From contig NZ_CP145732.1 in the NCBI RefSeq assembly GCF_036884845.1, positions 806,001 to 870,000 on the forward strand: a DNA stretch of 64,000 nucleotides, read 5' to 3'. The position numbers and the translations under genes are program-made. The first letter of the stretch is position 1; the number at the start of each line of letters is the position of its first letter. Positions 63,681 through 64,000 of this stretch are shown here, piece by piece. Under the pieces are notes generated by a model. That model had not been told where the DNA came from. It made no database searches and saw only the letters and a program-made list of their open reading frames with translations. The stretch comes from Pseudomonas sp. MAG733B (lineage in GTDB: Bacteria > Pseudomonadota > Gammaproteobacteria > Pseudomonadales > Pseudomonadaceae).

Positions 63681-63706
63681 GTTTGTCTGGGGTTTGTGCG
63701 GGACCT

Positions 63707-63800
63707 TGTGGCGAGGGAGCTTGCTCCCGCTCGGCTGCGCAGCAGTCGTAAAATCTTGGGGTCGCTTCGCAACCCAGCGGGAGCAAGCTCCCTCGCCACA
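63707..63800. repeat. REP doublet, third family
   Basis: TGTGGCGAGGGAGCTTGCTC and its reverse complement as arms around a central 43-bp segment. A common Pseudomonas repeat. Confidence 0.88.
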
Positions 63801-63816
63801 GTTAATGCAATGCGGA

Positions 63817-64000
63817 TCAGAACCGCTCGATCGATCGAGAATTCCGCTCGCGCTCCACTTCCTTCGGCTTGTACGCGCAATACCCCGGCCGTGGGCCGAT
63901 TTTCGGGTGGTTGCGGCAAGTATCCGGGCGCTTTTCATAAATAGTGCACAGACGGCTCTTACGATCCAGGTAGTAGCAATCATTGTTGCTCATGCGCTGG
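63817..64000 (-). CDS. YkgJ-type zinc/iron-chelating protein, 3' part
   Basis: The last 60 codons, read leftwards from the window edge: SNNDCYYLDRKSRLCTIYEK, then RPDTCRNHPKIGPRPGYCAY. The spacing of the Cys residues matches the C-terminal half of the CxxCC/YkgJ cysteine-cluster family (UPF0153). The start lies beyond the window. Confidence 0.78.
   Translation of the reverse strand, partial: QRMSNNDCYYLDRKSRLCTIYEKRPDTCRNHPKIGPRPGYCAYKPKEVERERNSRSIERF

Overview
The window comes from a Pseudomonas chromosome, most likely of the P. fluorescens group. The right 39.5 kb carry gene clusters typical of the genus in their usual order (hisBHAF, ctpA-envC-gpmI, yibN-grxC-secB, trmL, ntrBC, glnA, thiI, typA; asmA-mutY-yggX), REP-type palindromes typical of fluorescent pseudomonads, and high-GC codon use. 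Genus and synteny statements come from memory of known genomes, not from a search.

Positions 1 to about 24,500 are accessory DNA that stops at a tRNA-Thr(TGT) gene (24503-24578, minus strand). It is modular. (a) 1-5.1 kb is a satellite-like core: the 3' part of a tyrosine integrase, an AlpA-type regulator, a CHC2-type zinc-finger protein, a RepA-like P-loop helicase, a TubC_N-like protein and two small genes, nearly all overlapping by a few bases. (b) 5.8-12.05 kb is a minus-strand block: a zinc-ribbon protein overlapping a 38-residue membrane peptide, then a WYL regulator, a glycine-zipper membrane protein with a possible PD-(D/E)xK-like N-terminus, and a 1066-residue protein with a BNR-like C-terminal region. 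I do not recognise this block as a named system; it is my best candidate for an undescribed one. (c) 12.3-16.1 kb has an HTH regulator divergent from a large serine recombinase that overlaps two ParB/RepB-like genes, with no ParA. (d) 16.1-17.5 kb has two related small genes and a resolvase. (e) 18.1-21.5 kb encodes an AAA ATPase and a subtilisin-like protease matching the IetAS system. (f) 21.7-24.3 kb has small unknown genes, a DUF6530-like protein, a GIY-YIG-like protein and a decayed second copy of one of the small genes. Several short repeats recur at the module borders.

The core chromosome runs from the tRNA-Thr onward. A polar amino-acid ABC transporter operon with a methyltransferase (29.2 to 25.0 kb) is divergent from gabP, which has a good sigma-54 promoter. 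A VapBC pair, tandem paralogous acidic proteins, an alpha/beta hydrolase and tRNA-Phe follow. Then come asmA-mutY-yggX, an OFA-type MFS transporter, the histidine operon, a cell-envelope cluster (polysaccharide deacetylase, CtpA, EnvC), gpmI, yibN-grxC-secB and trmL. The window ends with the nitrogen control cluster (ntrBC, glnA with a sigma-54 promoter), thiI, typA and the end of a YkgJ-type gene.
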